In this document: positions 15,762 to 22,901 of the stretch, one piece after another
How positions within the stretch are numbered: the stretch's first letter is position 1
Layout of the letters: each line of letters opens with the position of its first letter
Origin: Treponema sp.
Lineage (GTDB): Bacteria > Spirochaetota > Spirochaetia > Treponematales > Breznakiellaceae
Reading direction: 5' to 3'
NCBI GenBank assembly: GCA_031263265.1
Contig: JAISGE010000120.1
Coordinates: forward strand, 1 to 25,313
Length of the DNA stretch: 25,313 nucleotides
Position numbers and translations under genes: made by a program
Notes under the pieces: model-generated
Database searches by the model: none
What the model saw: only the letters and a program-made list of their open reading frames with translations
Told to the model about the DNA's origin: nothing

Positions 15762-17522
15762 TTAACGCTCGTTGATGCTGCTCGACTGGCTTGCACCGGT
15801 TACGGTATCCGCTTGCATGGTCGTGCTCCACACTTCCCCGACAAGGGTAATACGGCCGTCGGTTTGGGGAACCAGGGGAACCATGTCTTGATCGTAGATG
15901 TATTCAGCCAGGGCCTGGGCGATGACCAGGCCGGTGTCCTTGCGCCGGTCGGTGAGCAGGTACGCGCCGTAGCCGTCGCCGCCGTCTACCAGATAGGTAG
16001 AGGTTATGAAGGTGTAGTCCTTATTGGGGTCTATGGGTTCTCCATTCAAGGTAAAGCCTTGCAAGTCTCCTCTGGTGGGGTCGCTGCCGTAGGTGTAGTT
16101 TATGGTGTACCGGACTTCTTTAGATACCTGACCAAAGGCCCCGGTACCGCTGCCCCCTCCCCCGGTATGGCGTACTTGGGCCACGTACTGGAAGAGATCA
16201 AGGATCTTGTTCCCCTTTAAGGTGAGGACGCTCATTTGGTCGCCGTAGAGCAGGCTTAGGACGGTTCCCACGGTGATGTTCCCCTTATCCAGGCCACGCG
16301 TGATGACCCCGCCGTTTACAAACCCAAAATCTATGGTACCGCTTATCTGGTACTCGGTTTTATGTTTACGGATCCAATACACCATAGAATCCACCAACAG
16401 ATCCCCCAGTGCGGTTTCCTGTTTACGGCTTAACCGGTCCCCTTTGCCGGTTTCTTCGTTGGGGAACCGTTGGGCGGCTTTCCCGATGATCAAGTTTCTG
16501 TTGTTTATGTTCAGCTTTTCTTTTTCATGAGGGGTGGTATTATTTGAAGGGCTGAACCCGGATTCGCCGCTTTTGTTCGTGGCCTTGACCCATACATAAT
16601 AAGCCTGGTCATTGGTAAGACCCGTAATGGCCGCGTTCATGGTTCCTGGGGCCGCGCTTATTTCATCTTCCAACAGGGTTGCACCAGCAGGGTCGGTGGC
16701 GGTGTGGTAATACACCTGATAGGTTTTGGCCTGTTTGACCGCGTTCCATTGGACGATGATCTTGGATTCCGAGGCGGTAAGCCGGGGCCTTCCCGGGGCG
16801 GTGGGAGTCGAGACCGATGGAGAGGGGCTTCCACTTATCGGGCCTTTGAACCCGGTTTCCCCGGAGGTGTTCTTGGCACTTATCCATAGAGCATAGGTGG
16901 TTCCATTGGATAAGGAGCTTAAGAGGCCCATGACCTCACAAACCGGGTCCCCTGAAAATTCAGCGTGGTGGCTGTTTGGGCCTGGCTCGGTTCCGCCCAC
17001 CGTGTCCCAATACACCACGTAGGAATCAGCTTCAGCCACTTGGTCCCAAGTTAGCTCTAAGGCCTCGTCGCTGGGAGATACGTTAAAACTTGCCGGCGGG
17101 CCAGCAGGTTTGGCACGAGGGGTACCGGTTCCCGGCTCGCTAAAAGCAGACACCCCGCCGTTATACATTGCTTTGGCCCAGACAAAGTATTCAACCCCGT
17201 TCTGTAACCCGGTTATAAACGCCTGAACCAGGTTTCCCGCCACCGTGATGTCGCCGGTAAATTTCGTGGCGGAGTCGGGATCTTCCAGGGTATGGTAGTA
17301 CAATTCATAGGCCGTGGCAGTGGCCACCACGGTAAATTGGACTTGTACTTGACTATCCCCAGGGGTGAGGGATGGGCCAGGGGAGGGCGCGGCATAGACC
17401 CGGTTTGGGTCTGGCTCAGTGGTGCTGTTTAAGTTATCACAGCCGGTCAATACCGGGAACAGCAGCAGGGCAAGGCAAAGGCCCCCTTGAGAGAACCAAA
17501 CAAAACGATTCCTTGTTTTCAT
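15762..17522 (-). CDS. FN3 / 5'-nucleotidase C-terminal-domain lipoprotein B (second cassette)
   Basis: The ATG at 17522 is preferred over one at 17549 because AAGGAG sits six to seven bases ahead. The 586-residue product has a lipobox LTGC (Cys28). Three fibronectin-III-like repeats follow at about 47-134, 140-231 and 242-330, each with an 'AYELYYH…YFVWAKA' pattern. The C-terminal part (about 335-560) matches the 5'-nucleotidase C-terminal domain ('RKQETALGDLLVDS', 'FVNGGVITRGLDKGNIT', 'LVDGGDGYGA'). The N-terminal metallophosphatase catalytic domain is absent. Compared with CD73, N403 matches N390, Y426 the base-stacking F417, Y510 F500 and D516 D506, while the Arg of 'NGGGIR' is changed. 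The protein therefore probably binds, but does not hydrolyse, a nucleoside-like ligand and passes it to receptor B. Catalytic function is not supported. Confidence 0.85.
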   Translation of the reverse strand: MKTRNRFVWFSQGGLCLALLLFPVLTGCDNLNSTTEPDPNRVYAAPSPGPSLTPGDSQVQVQFTVVATATAYELYYHTLEDPDSATKFTGDITVAGNLVQAFITGLQNGVEYFVWAKAMYNGGVSAFSEPGTGTPRAKPAGPPASFNVSPSDEALELTWDQVAEADSYVVYWDTVGGTEPGPNSHHAEFSGDPVCEVMGLLSSLSNGTTYALWISAKNTSGETGFKGPISGSPSPSVSTPTAPGRPRLTASESKIIVQWNAVKQAKTYQVYYHTATDPAGATLLEDEISAAPGTMNAAITGLTNDQAYYVWVKATNKSGESGFSPSNNTTPHEKEKLNINNRNLIIGKAAQRFPNEETGKGDRLSRKQETALGDLLVDSMVYWIRKHKTEYQISGTIDFGFVNGGVITRGLDKGNITVGTVLSLLYGDQMSVLTLKGNKILDLFQYVAQVRHTGGGGSGTGAFGQVSKEVRYTINYTYGSDPTRGDLQGFTLNGEPIDPNKDYTFITSTYLVDGGDGYGAYLLTDRRKDTGLVIAQALAEYIYDQDMVPLVPQTDGRITLVGEVWSTTMQADTVTGASQSSSINER

Positions 17523-17550
17523 GCATAACTCCTTTTTTGTAACGCTCATG

Positions 17551-19596
17551 CTAATACCTTGCGCTCAAGGCAAGGGTATAGGTTCTTCCTGCCAGGGGAA
17601 AATATTCCCGTATTTCGTATAACTCATCGAACAGGTTTTCCACAGACAGGGAGATGGAAAAATAGGTGAGAAAATCATAGGCAACTTTTACATTGAACAG
17701 GGTGTATGAGCCCAGTTCTTCGGTTCCTTCGATGTTCACATACCGGGCGCCGGTGTACTCCATGCTGGGGATGATCCTGAGGCTTTTAAGGGGGTACAGT
17801 TCCCCGTACAGATTAAAGGTCCCTTCCGGGTAGTAGGTGATCTTCTCGGCCCCGGCAACGCTGTCCAATATCCGGTATTTGTTCAAGGCAAAGGCCCCGC
17901 CCAAGGTGAAATACTCAAAAAGGTAACAGGTGAACCCCAGTTCCAGGCCATACGTAGCGGTTTTATCCAGGTTGATGTAGTATTCCACTGAAACATCCGG
18001 TGATACAGGATTGGCTATCCGTATCCGGGCGATTTTACCGGTAATTTCGCTGTAATACGCCGCGGCGTTCAGGTGGAGCATCTGGGCGATAATACCCCGG
18101 TACCCCAGTTCAAAATGGTTGGCAAACTCGCTTCCCAGCCGGGGATTGGGCAGGGTTTCACCGAAACGGGTAGAATACCGCTGGAACATGGTGGGGAAGT
18201 GGTTTTTCCGGGCATAGGTGAGGTGTACCTGGTGGTTATCCGTAAGATCATAAAAGATCCCTGCCTGGGCAGAGAGTAAAAACTTCTGTTTTGTCTTGAC
18301 CAGGTACCAGTCGCTTCCCAGGGCGATCATTGCGTCGTTCAGCCGGCTTTGAAACTCCTGGGGAATAAGCGCGTCAAAGCCGATGCCTGCACGAGCGGAA
18401 ACCTTTGGTAAGAACCTGCCGGTATATTCCACCCCTGCGGACCAGGTGTCTTCCCTTATATGGCTGGTTTCCATGCCCGCGTCTATGCCCCGGTGATCTT
18501 CTTGCTTGTACGTAACCGCTCCCTCAAGTTTGTGGGCCGGGTTAAACGCGTACCCTGCTTCCAGGTGGGAACCAATGGAATATTCATCGTAGTCGCTTGA
18601 GGGCAGGTGCATATCCTGCATCCAGGCCCGGTAGTTGTAGTATTGATCCAAGCGGTTGTCGTATTTTGAATAGTTGGTCCAGCCTTTGAGGTACAGGGTT
18701 TCAGTATCAAAGGCGTAGTTCAGGGAAACGCTGTGCCGGTCCCAGCGGGGCCAGTCCCAGATCACATACCCGTCCCTGCCCCCCAGGACCGCGGGGGGAG
18801 AAACCCCCTTGTCCGCGGTTTGCAGGATGTACACCCCGCTGAGGTCAAGACCAGGGATGGGGGTAAGGCCGGCCAAAAGGGTGAGTTTGTGATCCACTGA
18901 ATCCGACCACACCCGGTTCCCGGCTTTTTGGGGGTTGCCCCCCTGTTCCGGGGGGGCCTCGTCCAAGGGGATGAACCGGTCGCTCAAGCGGAAGTGGTCG
19001 ATGTTCCGGTACTGAAAGGTCGCCTTGCCGTAGAACCAGTCAAGTTTTGTGCCCACACTGCCCACCTGGGTATTACCGCTGTAAGCAAAGCGGCTGTCCA
19101 GGTCCAGGCTGGTTTTGAAGCTGAGTTCTAAGGGCTTTTTAGGCCGGGCAGTGCGGACCTGGATCGCCCCGCCCAGGGTATTGGGTCCCAGCAAGGAGGA
19201 ACTAAAGCCTTTCTGGATCTCGATCTCTTCCAGGTCTCCGGTTAAAAGCCGGGCCGCGTCTCCGTCTCCCCGGTAGGTGTTGGCAATGGGTACGCCGTCC
19301 ACAAAGATAGGCACACTGTCGGTGCCGTATCCCCGGACCATGAAGTTTGAATCATTGCGCTGGCCTCCGCCGGTGATGATAAGCCCCGGCACGTGGCGCA
19401 CCGCTTCCCATAGATCCCCGGCCCCTTCCCGCTCCATGTCTTCCTGGGTGATGCGGTCCGCGGTATCCGGGGTTTCCACGACCCCGGCTTCGGGGAGCAG
19501 GATCAGGTCGTCCCTTTCCGGTTCAGCGTCCTGGGCCTCAAGGGAGAGACCCAGGCATAAGAGCCACAGGACCACCGGTTTCCATTGGACCCTCAC
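17551..19596 (-). CDS. TonB-dependent outer-membrane receptor A (first cassette)
   Basis: A 681-residue receptor with a signal peptide ('VVLWLLCLGLSLEAQD'), a possible TonB-box region ('DDLILLPEAGVVET') and a plug domain (about 30-150) with 'VRHVPGLIITGGG', 'FMVRGYGTDSVPIFVDGV' and 'IQKGFSSSLLGPNTLGGAI'. A beta-barrel follows and ends in an aromatic residue (YTLALSARY). It starts with GTG at 19596, and that GTG overlaps the TGA of the lipoprotein A gene (GTGA), a strong sign of translational coupling. Extensive similarity to receptor B shows tandem duplication. One loop near 18938-18956 carries G- and C-homopolymers and extra residues ('DEAPPEQGGNPQKAG') compared with receptor B. Active TonB-driven transport of a scarce ligand is the family role; the ligand is unknown. 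Confidence 0.9.
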   Translation of the reverse strand: MRVQWKPVVLWLLCLGLSLEAQDAEPERDDLILLPEAGVVETPDTADRITQEDMEREGAGDLWEAVRHVPGLIITGGGQRNDSNFMVRGYGTDSVPIFVDGVPIANTYRGDGDAARLLTGDLEEIEIQKGFSSSLLGPNTLGGAIQVRTARPKKPLELSFKTSLDLDSRFAYSGNTQVGSVGTKLDWFYGKATFQYRNIDHFRLSDRFIPLDEAPPEQGGNPQKAGNRVWSDSVDHKLTLLAGLTPIPGLDLSGVYILQTADKGVSPPAVLGGRDGYVIWDWPRWDRHSVSLNYAFDTETLYLKGWTNYSKYDNRLDQYYNYRAWMQDMHLPSSDYDEYSIGSHLEAGYAFNPAHKLEGAVTYKQEDHRGIDAGMETSHIREDTWSAGVEYTGRFLPKVSARAGIGFDALIPQEFQSRLNDAMIALGSDWYLVKTKQKFLLSAQAGIFYDLTDNHQVHLTYARKNHFPTMFQRYSTRFGETLPNPRLGSEFANHFELGYRGIIAQMLHLNAAAYYSEITGKIARIRIANPVSPDVSVEYYINLDKTATYGLELGFTCYLFEYFTLGGAFALNKYRILDSVAGAEKITYYPEGTFNLYGELYPLKSLRIIPSMEYTGARYVNIEGTEELGSYTLFNVKVAYDFLTYFSISLSVENLFDELYEIREYFPLAGRTYTLALSARY

Positions 19597-21308
19597 GGTA
19601 TAACCACCCCGCCTATGAGGGTGATACGGCCGTCGATTACCGGCTGAATTGGTTCGTCAAAGTCATAGATATAGAAGGCTATGGCATCCCTGGTGGATAT
19701 GCCGGTTTTCACCAGGTTTGCCGTGCCCTTGTCCAACGCCCCCTTATAGACCTCGTCGTAGTAGGTGTAGTCGTCTCCCCCTTCAAGGAGGTACTGCATG
19801 GTAACGATCCGGTAGTTTTTGGTAAGCAGCGCCGAATCCGTAGTGGGCTGATGGTCCTTGACCAGGACCACGCCGTTAATGGTCAGGTCCTTGGTTACCC
19901 CGCGGGTGTTGGGCTCTTTGGTGGTGTAGTCGATGGTGTGCCGGGCTTCGGAGGATATGAGGTGGAAGCCCCCGGTGGGATGACCGCCGCCGCCGTTCCG
20001 GGGGATGTCCGCGGCGACCCTAAAAAGGTCGATCACCTGGGACCCGGTGAGGGTGATGATCGAGAGGGACCAGTCGTACCCGTATGAGGCGGTGTTCTGC
20101 ACGGTGGTGAGGGAGGCTATGGTAATATTCCCCTTGGACAGTCCGCCGGAGACGATCCGGGAGGGGAGCAAGACAAAGTCAATGGGTTCTTCTGGGTATT
20201 TGGTGCGGATGTACCACGCAGAGCTGTCTGCAAAGAGGTTGCCTATGGAGGTTTCTTGCTTGCGCCAGCCCCGGTCGCCTCCTGTAGAAAAGTTTGCTGC
20301 GGCTTTACCCACCACGAAGCTGCTGTTGTTCAGGTTCAAGGCTTCTTTGCCGTGGGGAGTGGTGTTGTTGCTGGGGGAGAGGCTGGAAGACCCGGCGCTG
20401 TTCTTGGCCTGGACCCAGACGTAGCAGGATATCCCGTTGCTGAGGCCGTCGATGCGCGCGCTGACTGTGGGGAGGGTCGCGGGGATCTCTTTATGCCATG
20501 GGTTGTCTTGGGTGGGGGTGGAACCGGTGGTGTTGTAATACACAATATACGAGGAAGCAGTGGAAATTCCTGGCCAGGTTACGGTAACCCGTCCGTCCCC
20601 GGACGCGAGACTTGGCTTTTGCGGGAGTGGCTGGGGAGCAGCGCCTGCACGACCCGGGCTTTGGGAGACCGGGCTAGAAGCCGGAGATTCATCTGCGGAG
20701 TTTCTGGCTGCAAGCCAGATGTAATAGGATTTTGAGTCATCAAGGCCCTTAAGTAAGAAACTGGTGTTGAGGACCTCTTCCCGGGAACTATTGTCCGGTG
20801 GGCTTACCCCTCCTGTAGTATGGAAATACACCACGTAGGATTCCGCGCCTTCTACCGGTGTCCAGCTCAGTTCAAGTTGCCCTGAGTCGGATTGCTTGAC
20901 CAGGGGAGGGGCCGGGGTAGAGGGCGGAGGAATGGGAATGGCTTCGGCCCCTTCACTAAACCCGGAAGCCCCGTAGGGGTATATGGCCTTGGTCCACACA
21001 TAGTAGGTCATACCATTGGTGAGGCCGGTGATCGTACCGCTTACCAGCCGGCCTGCTACGGTAAGCTCCGGCCCCCTCAAGGCTGTTGAGGGGGAAGGAC
21101 CGGTTCCATACCACAGTTCATAAGAATCAGCCGTGGCCACGGTGGTAAAAGCCACGTCGATCCGCTCATTCCGGGGGGTCAGGGACGGTTGTTCCGGCGC
21201 GGCCAAAGGGATTTGGCTTTCCGGATCGTCTGCCGGCCCCAGGGTGTCTTCGCAGCCGGCCCACAAACAGATGCAGGCCAGACAGATGAGTATCCATTGC
21301 TTATTCAT
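19593..21308 (-). CDS. FN3 / 5'-nucleotidase C-terminal-domain lipoprotein A (first cassette)
   Basis: The ATG at 21308 follows GGAGGTAATT; the alternative ATG at 21320 lacks a site and would spoil the signal peptide. The 571-residue product has lipobox LWAGC (Cys19), three FN3-like repeats (about 38-126, 132-216, 228-318) and a C-terminal 5'-nucleotidase-type binding domain (about 322-560) without the metallophosphatase part. It is a paralogue of lipoprotein B. The nucleoside pocket is less well kept: the 'VNGG' loop reads 'LLPSRIVSGG', and a Tyr/Trp-rich insertion ('TASYGYDWSLS') replaces the first stacking loop. Y506 and D512 of 'QYLLEGGDDY' remain. The two lipoproteins may thus bind related but different ligands. 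It is the first gene of a four-gene minus-strand operon and overlaps receptor A by four bases. Confidence 0.85.
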   Translation of the reverse strand: MNKQWILICLACICLWAGCEDTLGPADDPESQIPLAAPEQPSLTPRNERIDVAFTTVATADSYELWYGTGPSPSTALRGPELTVAGRLVSGTITGLTNGMTYYVWTKAIYPYGASGFSEGAEAIPIPPPSTPAPPLVKQSDSGQLELSWTPVEGAESYVVYFHTTGGVSPPDNSSREEVLNTSFLLKGLDDSKSYYIWLAARNSADESPASSPVSQSPGRAGAAPQPLPQKPSLASGDGRVTVTWPGISTASSYIVYYNTTGSTPTQDNPWHKEIPATLPTVSARIDGLSNGISCYVWVQAKNSAGSSSLSPSNNTTPHGKEALNLNNSSFVVGKAAANFSTGGDRGWRKQETSIGNLFADSSAWYIRTKYPEEPIDFVLLPSRIVSGGLSKGNITIASLTTVQNTASYGYDWSLSIITLTGSQVIDLFRVAADIPRNGGGGHPTGGFHLISSEARHTIDYTTKEPNTRGVTKDLTINGVVLVKDHQPTTDSALLTKNYRIVTMQYLLEGGDDYTYYDEVYKGALDKGTANLVKTGISTRDAIAFYIYDFDEPIQPVIDGRITLIGGVVIP

Positions 21309-21310
21309 AA

Positions 21311-21349
21311 TTACCTCCATAAAATAAAGAGCATTTCCTTTTTTTGCAT
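21311..21349 (-). other. Possible 12-residue leader peptide ahead of lipoprotein A
   Basis: On the minus strand GAGGAGG (21361-21367) precedes an ATG at 21349 by 11 bases. The frame reads MQKKEMLFILWR and stops at TAA 21311-21313. The stop is immediately downstream of the GGAGG that serves lipoprotein A, and two bases before its ATG. A translated leader of this kind could couple or gate translation of the operon. No attenuator stem was recognised, so this may be chance. Confidence 0.25.
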
Positions 21350-21364
21350 TGTTTTTTATTCCTC

Positions 21365-21386
21365 CTCTTCATTTGTTCATTGCTTT
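21365..21386 (+). repeat. Left imperfect direct repeat flanking the toxin-antitoxin pair
   Basis: This 22-base segment matches 22124-22145 at 19 of 22 positions in the same orientation, with a shared core TCATTGCT. The two copies bracket the antitoxin and toxin genes, 759 bases apart. Confidence 0.5.
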
Positions 21387-21412
21387 ACTGCCTACCCATG
21401 TCGCTCTATATT
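21384..21412 (+). promoter_or_regulatory. Candidate promoter of the toxin-antitoxin operon
   Basis: TTTACT (21384-21389), a 17-base spacer and TATATT (21407-21412) lie just ahead of the chosen antitoxin ATG at 21419. The start of transcription would coincide with the ATG. The sequence between the -10 box and the ATG (GGAACC) resembles that of the transposase gene (TGGAAC). Confidence 0.4.
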
Positions 21413-21418
21413 GGAACC

Positions 21419-21673
21419 ATGACCATAGAACAAACCGTTGAAATAGACCGGGACCGCCGGGTCCTGCGGCTTGAGCAGCCCCTGCCGGAAACCATTGACG
21501 CCGGACGGACCAAACTCACCCTTATCTTTTCCGATGCCGGGGAAAAACGGCCGGAAGCAGCGCAAACTGTTCCAACGCGCATCGGTTTTTTGAAGGGACG
21601 AGTCTCTGTTCCGTCGGATTTTGACACCCTGGGGCAGGAGGAAATAACCGCGCTTTTCGAGGGGAAAAGATGA
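21419..21673 (+). CDS. Type II antitoxin (VapB-like), partner of the PIN toxin
   Basis: The frame is open from 21344, but the ATG at 21419 gives a compact 84-residue protein of the right kind. It has an N-terminal beta-rich segment 'MTIEQTVEIDRDRRVLRLEQPLPETIDAG' that would dimerise and bind operator DNA. A C-terminal 'IGFLKGRVSVPSDFDTLGQEEITALFEG' is the usual toxin-neutralising tail of this antitoxin group. In the family the antitoxin blocks the PIN nuclease and represses its own operon. The stop codon overlaps the toxin start in ATGA, so the two are translationally coupled. Upstream in-frame ATGs at 21344 and 21398 would add an unrelated hydrophobic stretch and lack ribosome-binding sites. 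Confidence 0.8.
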   Translation: MTIEQTVEIDRDRRVLRLEQPLPETIDAGRTKLTLIFSDAGEKRPEAAQTVPTRIGFLKGRVSVPSDFDTLGQEEITALFEGKR

Positions 21674-22053
21674 AAATCCTTCTTGACACGCACATACTCA
21701 TTTGGGCCGCCGCCGGAACGCTGCCAAAAGCGGCGGTTCCCTGTATTGCCAATCCTGAGAATGTCCTTTGTTTCAGTCCTGCAAGCATTTGGGAAATCGT
21801 CATTAAAAAAGGGCTGGGCCGCCTTGATTTTCACCTTGATCCCTTTGCGCTCTATCGAGGTTGTTTGGACAACGGATACGAGGAACTTGACATCACGAGC
21901 CGTCATGTCCTGGCGGTCGGCGAACTTCCGCAGATTCACAAAGACCCCTTCGATCGTCTTCTGCTCGCTCAGGCGCGGGCAGAAGGCATATCCCTGCTTA
22001 CGTCCGACGAAAGTCTTTCCCGTTATCCAGGCAACATAATTTACTTTCCCTAA
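21670..22053 (+). CDS. PIN-domain toxin (VapC-like ribonuclease)
   Basis: A 127-residue PIN nuclease. The acidic metal-binding residues are all present: D6 in 'LLDTHILIW', E42 in 'SPASIWEIVIKKGLG', D92/D95 in 'HKDPFDRLLLAQA' and D113 in 'LLTSDE'. VapC-type toxins cleave tRNA, rRNA or mRNA when freed from antitoxin; which RNA is cut here cannot be told. It overlaps the antitoxin gene by four bases (ATGA). Length and motif order are typical, and no catalytic residue is missing, so it is likely active. The antitoxin's 'LKGRVSVPSDFDTLGQEEI' tail is of the type normally paired with this PIN subgroup. Confidence 0.92.
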   Translation: MKILLDTHILIWAAAGTLPKAAVPCIANPENVLCFSPASIWEIVIKKGLGRLDFHLDPFALYRGCLDNGYEELDITSRHVLAVGELPQIHKDPFDRLLLAQARAEGISLLTSDESLSRYPGNIIYFP

Positions 22054-22123
22054 CTTCACTGTCCTCTACTCCTTATCCTCTCTGAAACAGCCGCCCGGCT
22101 TGAACCCTGGACGACCCCCTCTT

Positions 22124-22145
22124 CTCTTCCTTTGCTCATTGCTCT
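22124..22145 (+). repeat. Right imperfect direct repeat flanking the toxin-antitoxin pair
   Basis: Matches 21365-21386 at 19 of 22 positions. It lies between the toxin stop and the 3' end of the broken gene at 22149. Confidence 0.5.
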
Positions 22146-22148
22146 TAG

Positions 22149-22811
22149 TTACGGGATAATCGCCGAATATATCTCCCCATCCGGGCCTTTCAGGTTCGTC
22201 GTGGATTCCCATCGCAAGCAGAAGTACACTCGTTTCCCCCGATCGCTTTCGTCAAAGATCAGGATGAAGGAGGCGGCGGTGTCAAATTCCGAGTGGATAA
22301 GCTCGCTCACCGAGGACGGGGGGTGGTCCAGGATGGCCCAGCGAATCTCCGCGCCGTGAACGCCGTGGGGTTTCCTCCGCTTCTTGGTGAGGCTGTCCCA
22401 AAAGTAGATGATTATCCACCGGATCACCGAGGTGTCCGCTTCCGGGTAGCTGGTGAGCGCTGCGGCCGGGCTGTGGTTGGGGTCCGGGGTGTGGATGCCT
22501 TAATACCGCTTGTCCTCCTCCGCCATGAGTTTGTTGTAGCGGATGGAGGTGTTGGCGAAGTCCCGCATGTCCGCTTTCGCCGCTTCCTTGGCCTCGTCTT
22601 TTTTGATCCGGTTCCGGGTGGAATTGTCCTCCCGGTAGGCGGCCCGGGCGGCCGGAAAGCCGGAGACCCGGCCGCGGGTAAGGGTAACCTCCTCCGGTTT
22701 CCATCCGAAGGCCGTGGTGTTGGCCGGGTCGGCCAGTCCATCGTCCCATGTTTCGCATAAGTCCTGTAGGTCCTGCTCTGTTTCGGGGACCCAATCTTCA
22801 TTGCCGGACAT
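22149..22811 (-). pseudogene. Conserved treponemal protein of unknown function, broken by one in-frame TAA
   Basis: AGGAAG before the ATG at 22811 starts a frame of 103 residues ('MSGNEDWVPETEQDLQDLCETW … DEAKEAAKADMRDFANTSIRYNKLM') ending 'DKRY' then TAA at 22500-22502. The same frame is open again for 116 codons to a TAA at 22149-22151 and continues 'GIHTPDPNHSPAAAL … KPHGVHGAEIRWAILDHPPSSVSELIHSEFDT … SAIIP'. The two parts together look like one protein of about 220 residues that I associate from memory with termite-gut treponemes, where a Leu precedes 'GIH'. A single change of TTA to TAA would explain the stop. The C-terminal half looks like a small beta-sandwich domain. Function is unknown. 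Alternatively the first half alone may still be made. Confidence 0.65.
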
Positions 22812-22836
22812 ATAATCTTCCTATAATAAGTGTGGC

Positions 22837-22874
22837 GCCTGCCCCTGACCGGGGGTTTCCCGGTAGGGGCAGGC
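22837..22874. terminator. GC-rich hairpin between the propeller lipoprotein and the broken gene
   Basis: GCCTGCCCCT (22837-22846) pairs with AGGGGCAGGC (22865-22874), and an inner CCGGG/CCCGG extends the stem. It lies 27 bases after the stop of the lipoprotein at 22902. No clear T run follows on the minus strand, so it is either a poor intrinsic terminator or an RNA stabiliser. Confidence 0.5.
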
Positions 22875-22901
22875 TAGGGCGATTTTTACCTGGTTCTTAG
22901 G

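Noticed and set aside
15749..15796. Upstream in-frame start for receptor B
   Set aside because: It would place the signal peptide behind a 16-residue Ser/Arg-rich extension encoded inside the previous gene; the ATG at 15748 has its own GGAG and a normal signal peptide.
21309..21420. Cobalamin or other riboswitch ahead of the receptor operon
   Set aside because: The upstream region is only about 110 bases, A-rich, and has no B12-box-like or other aptamer pattern I can see.
21406..22059. 217-codon minus-strand open frame across the toxin-antitoxin pair
   Set aside because: The plus-strand genes have full PIN and antitoxin motifs and an ATGA overlap; the antisense frame has no recognisable motif.
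22282..22794. 170- and 125-codon minus-strand frames overlapping the broken gene
   Set aside because: They are Pro/Gly/Arg-rich translations of the GC-rich sequence in the wrong frames; the interrupted frame carries the conserved protein on both sides of the TAA.
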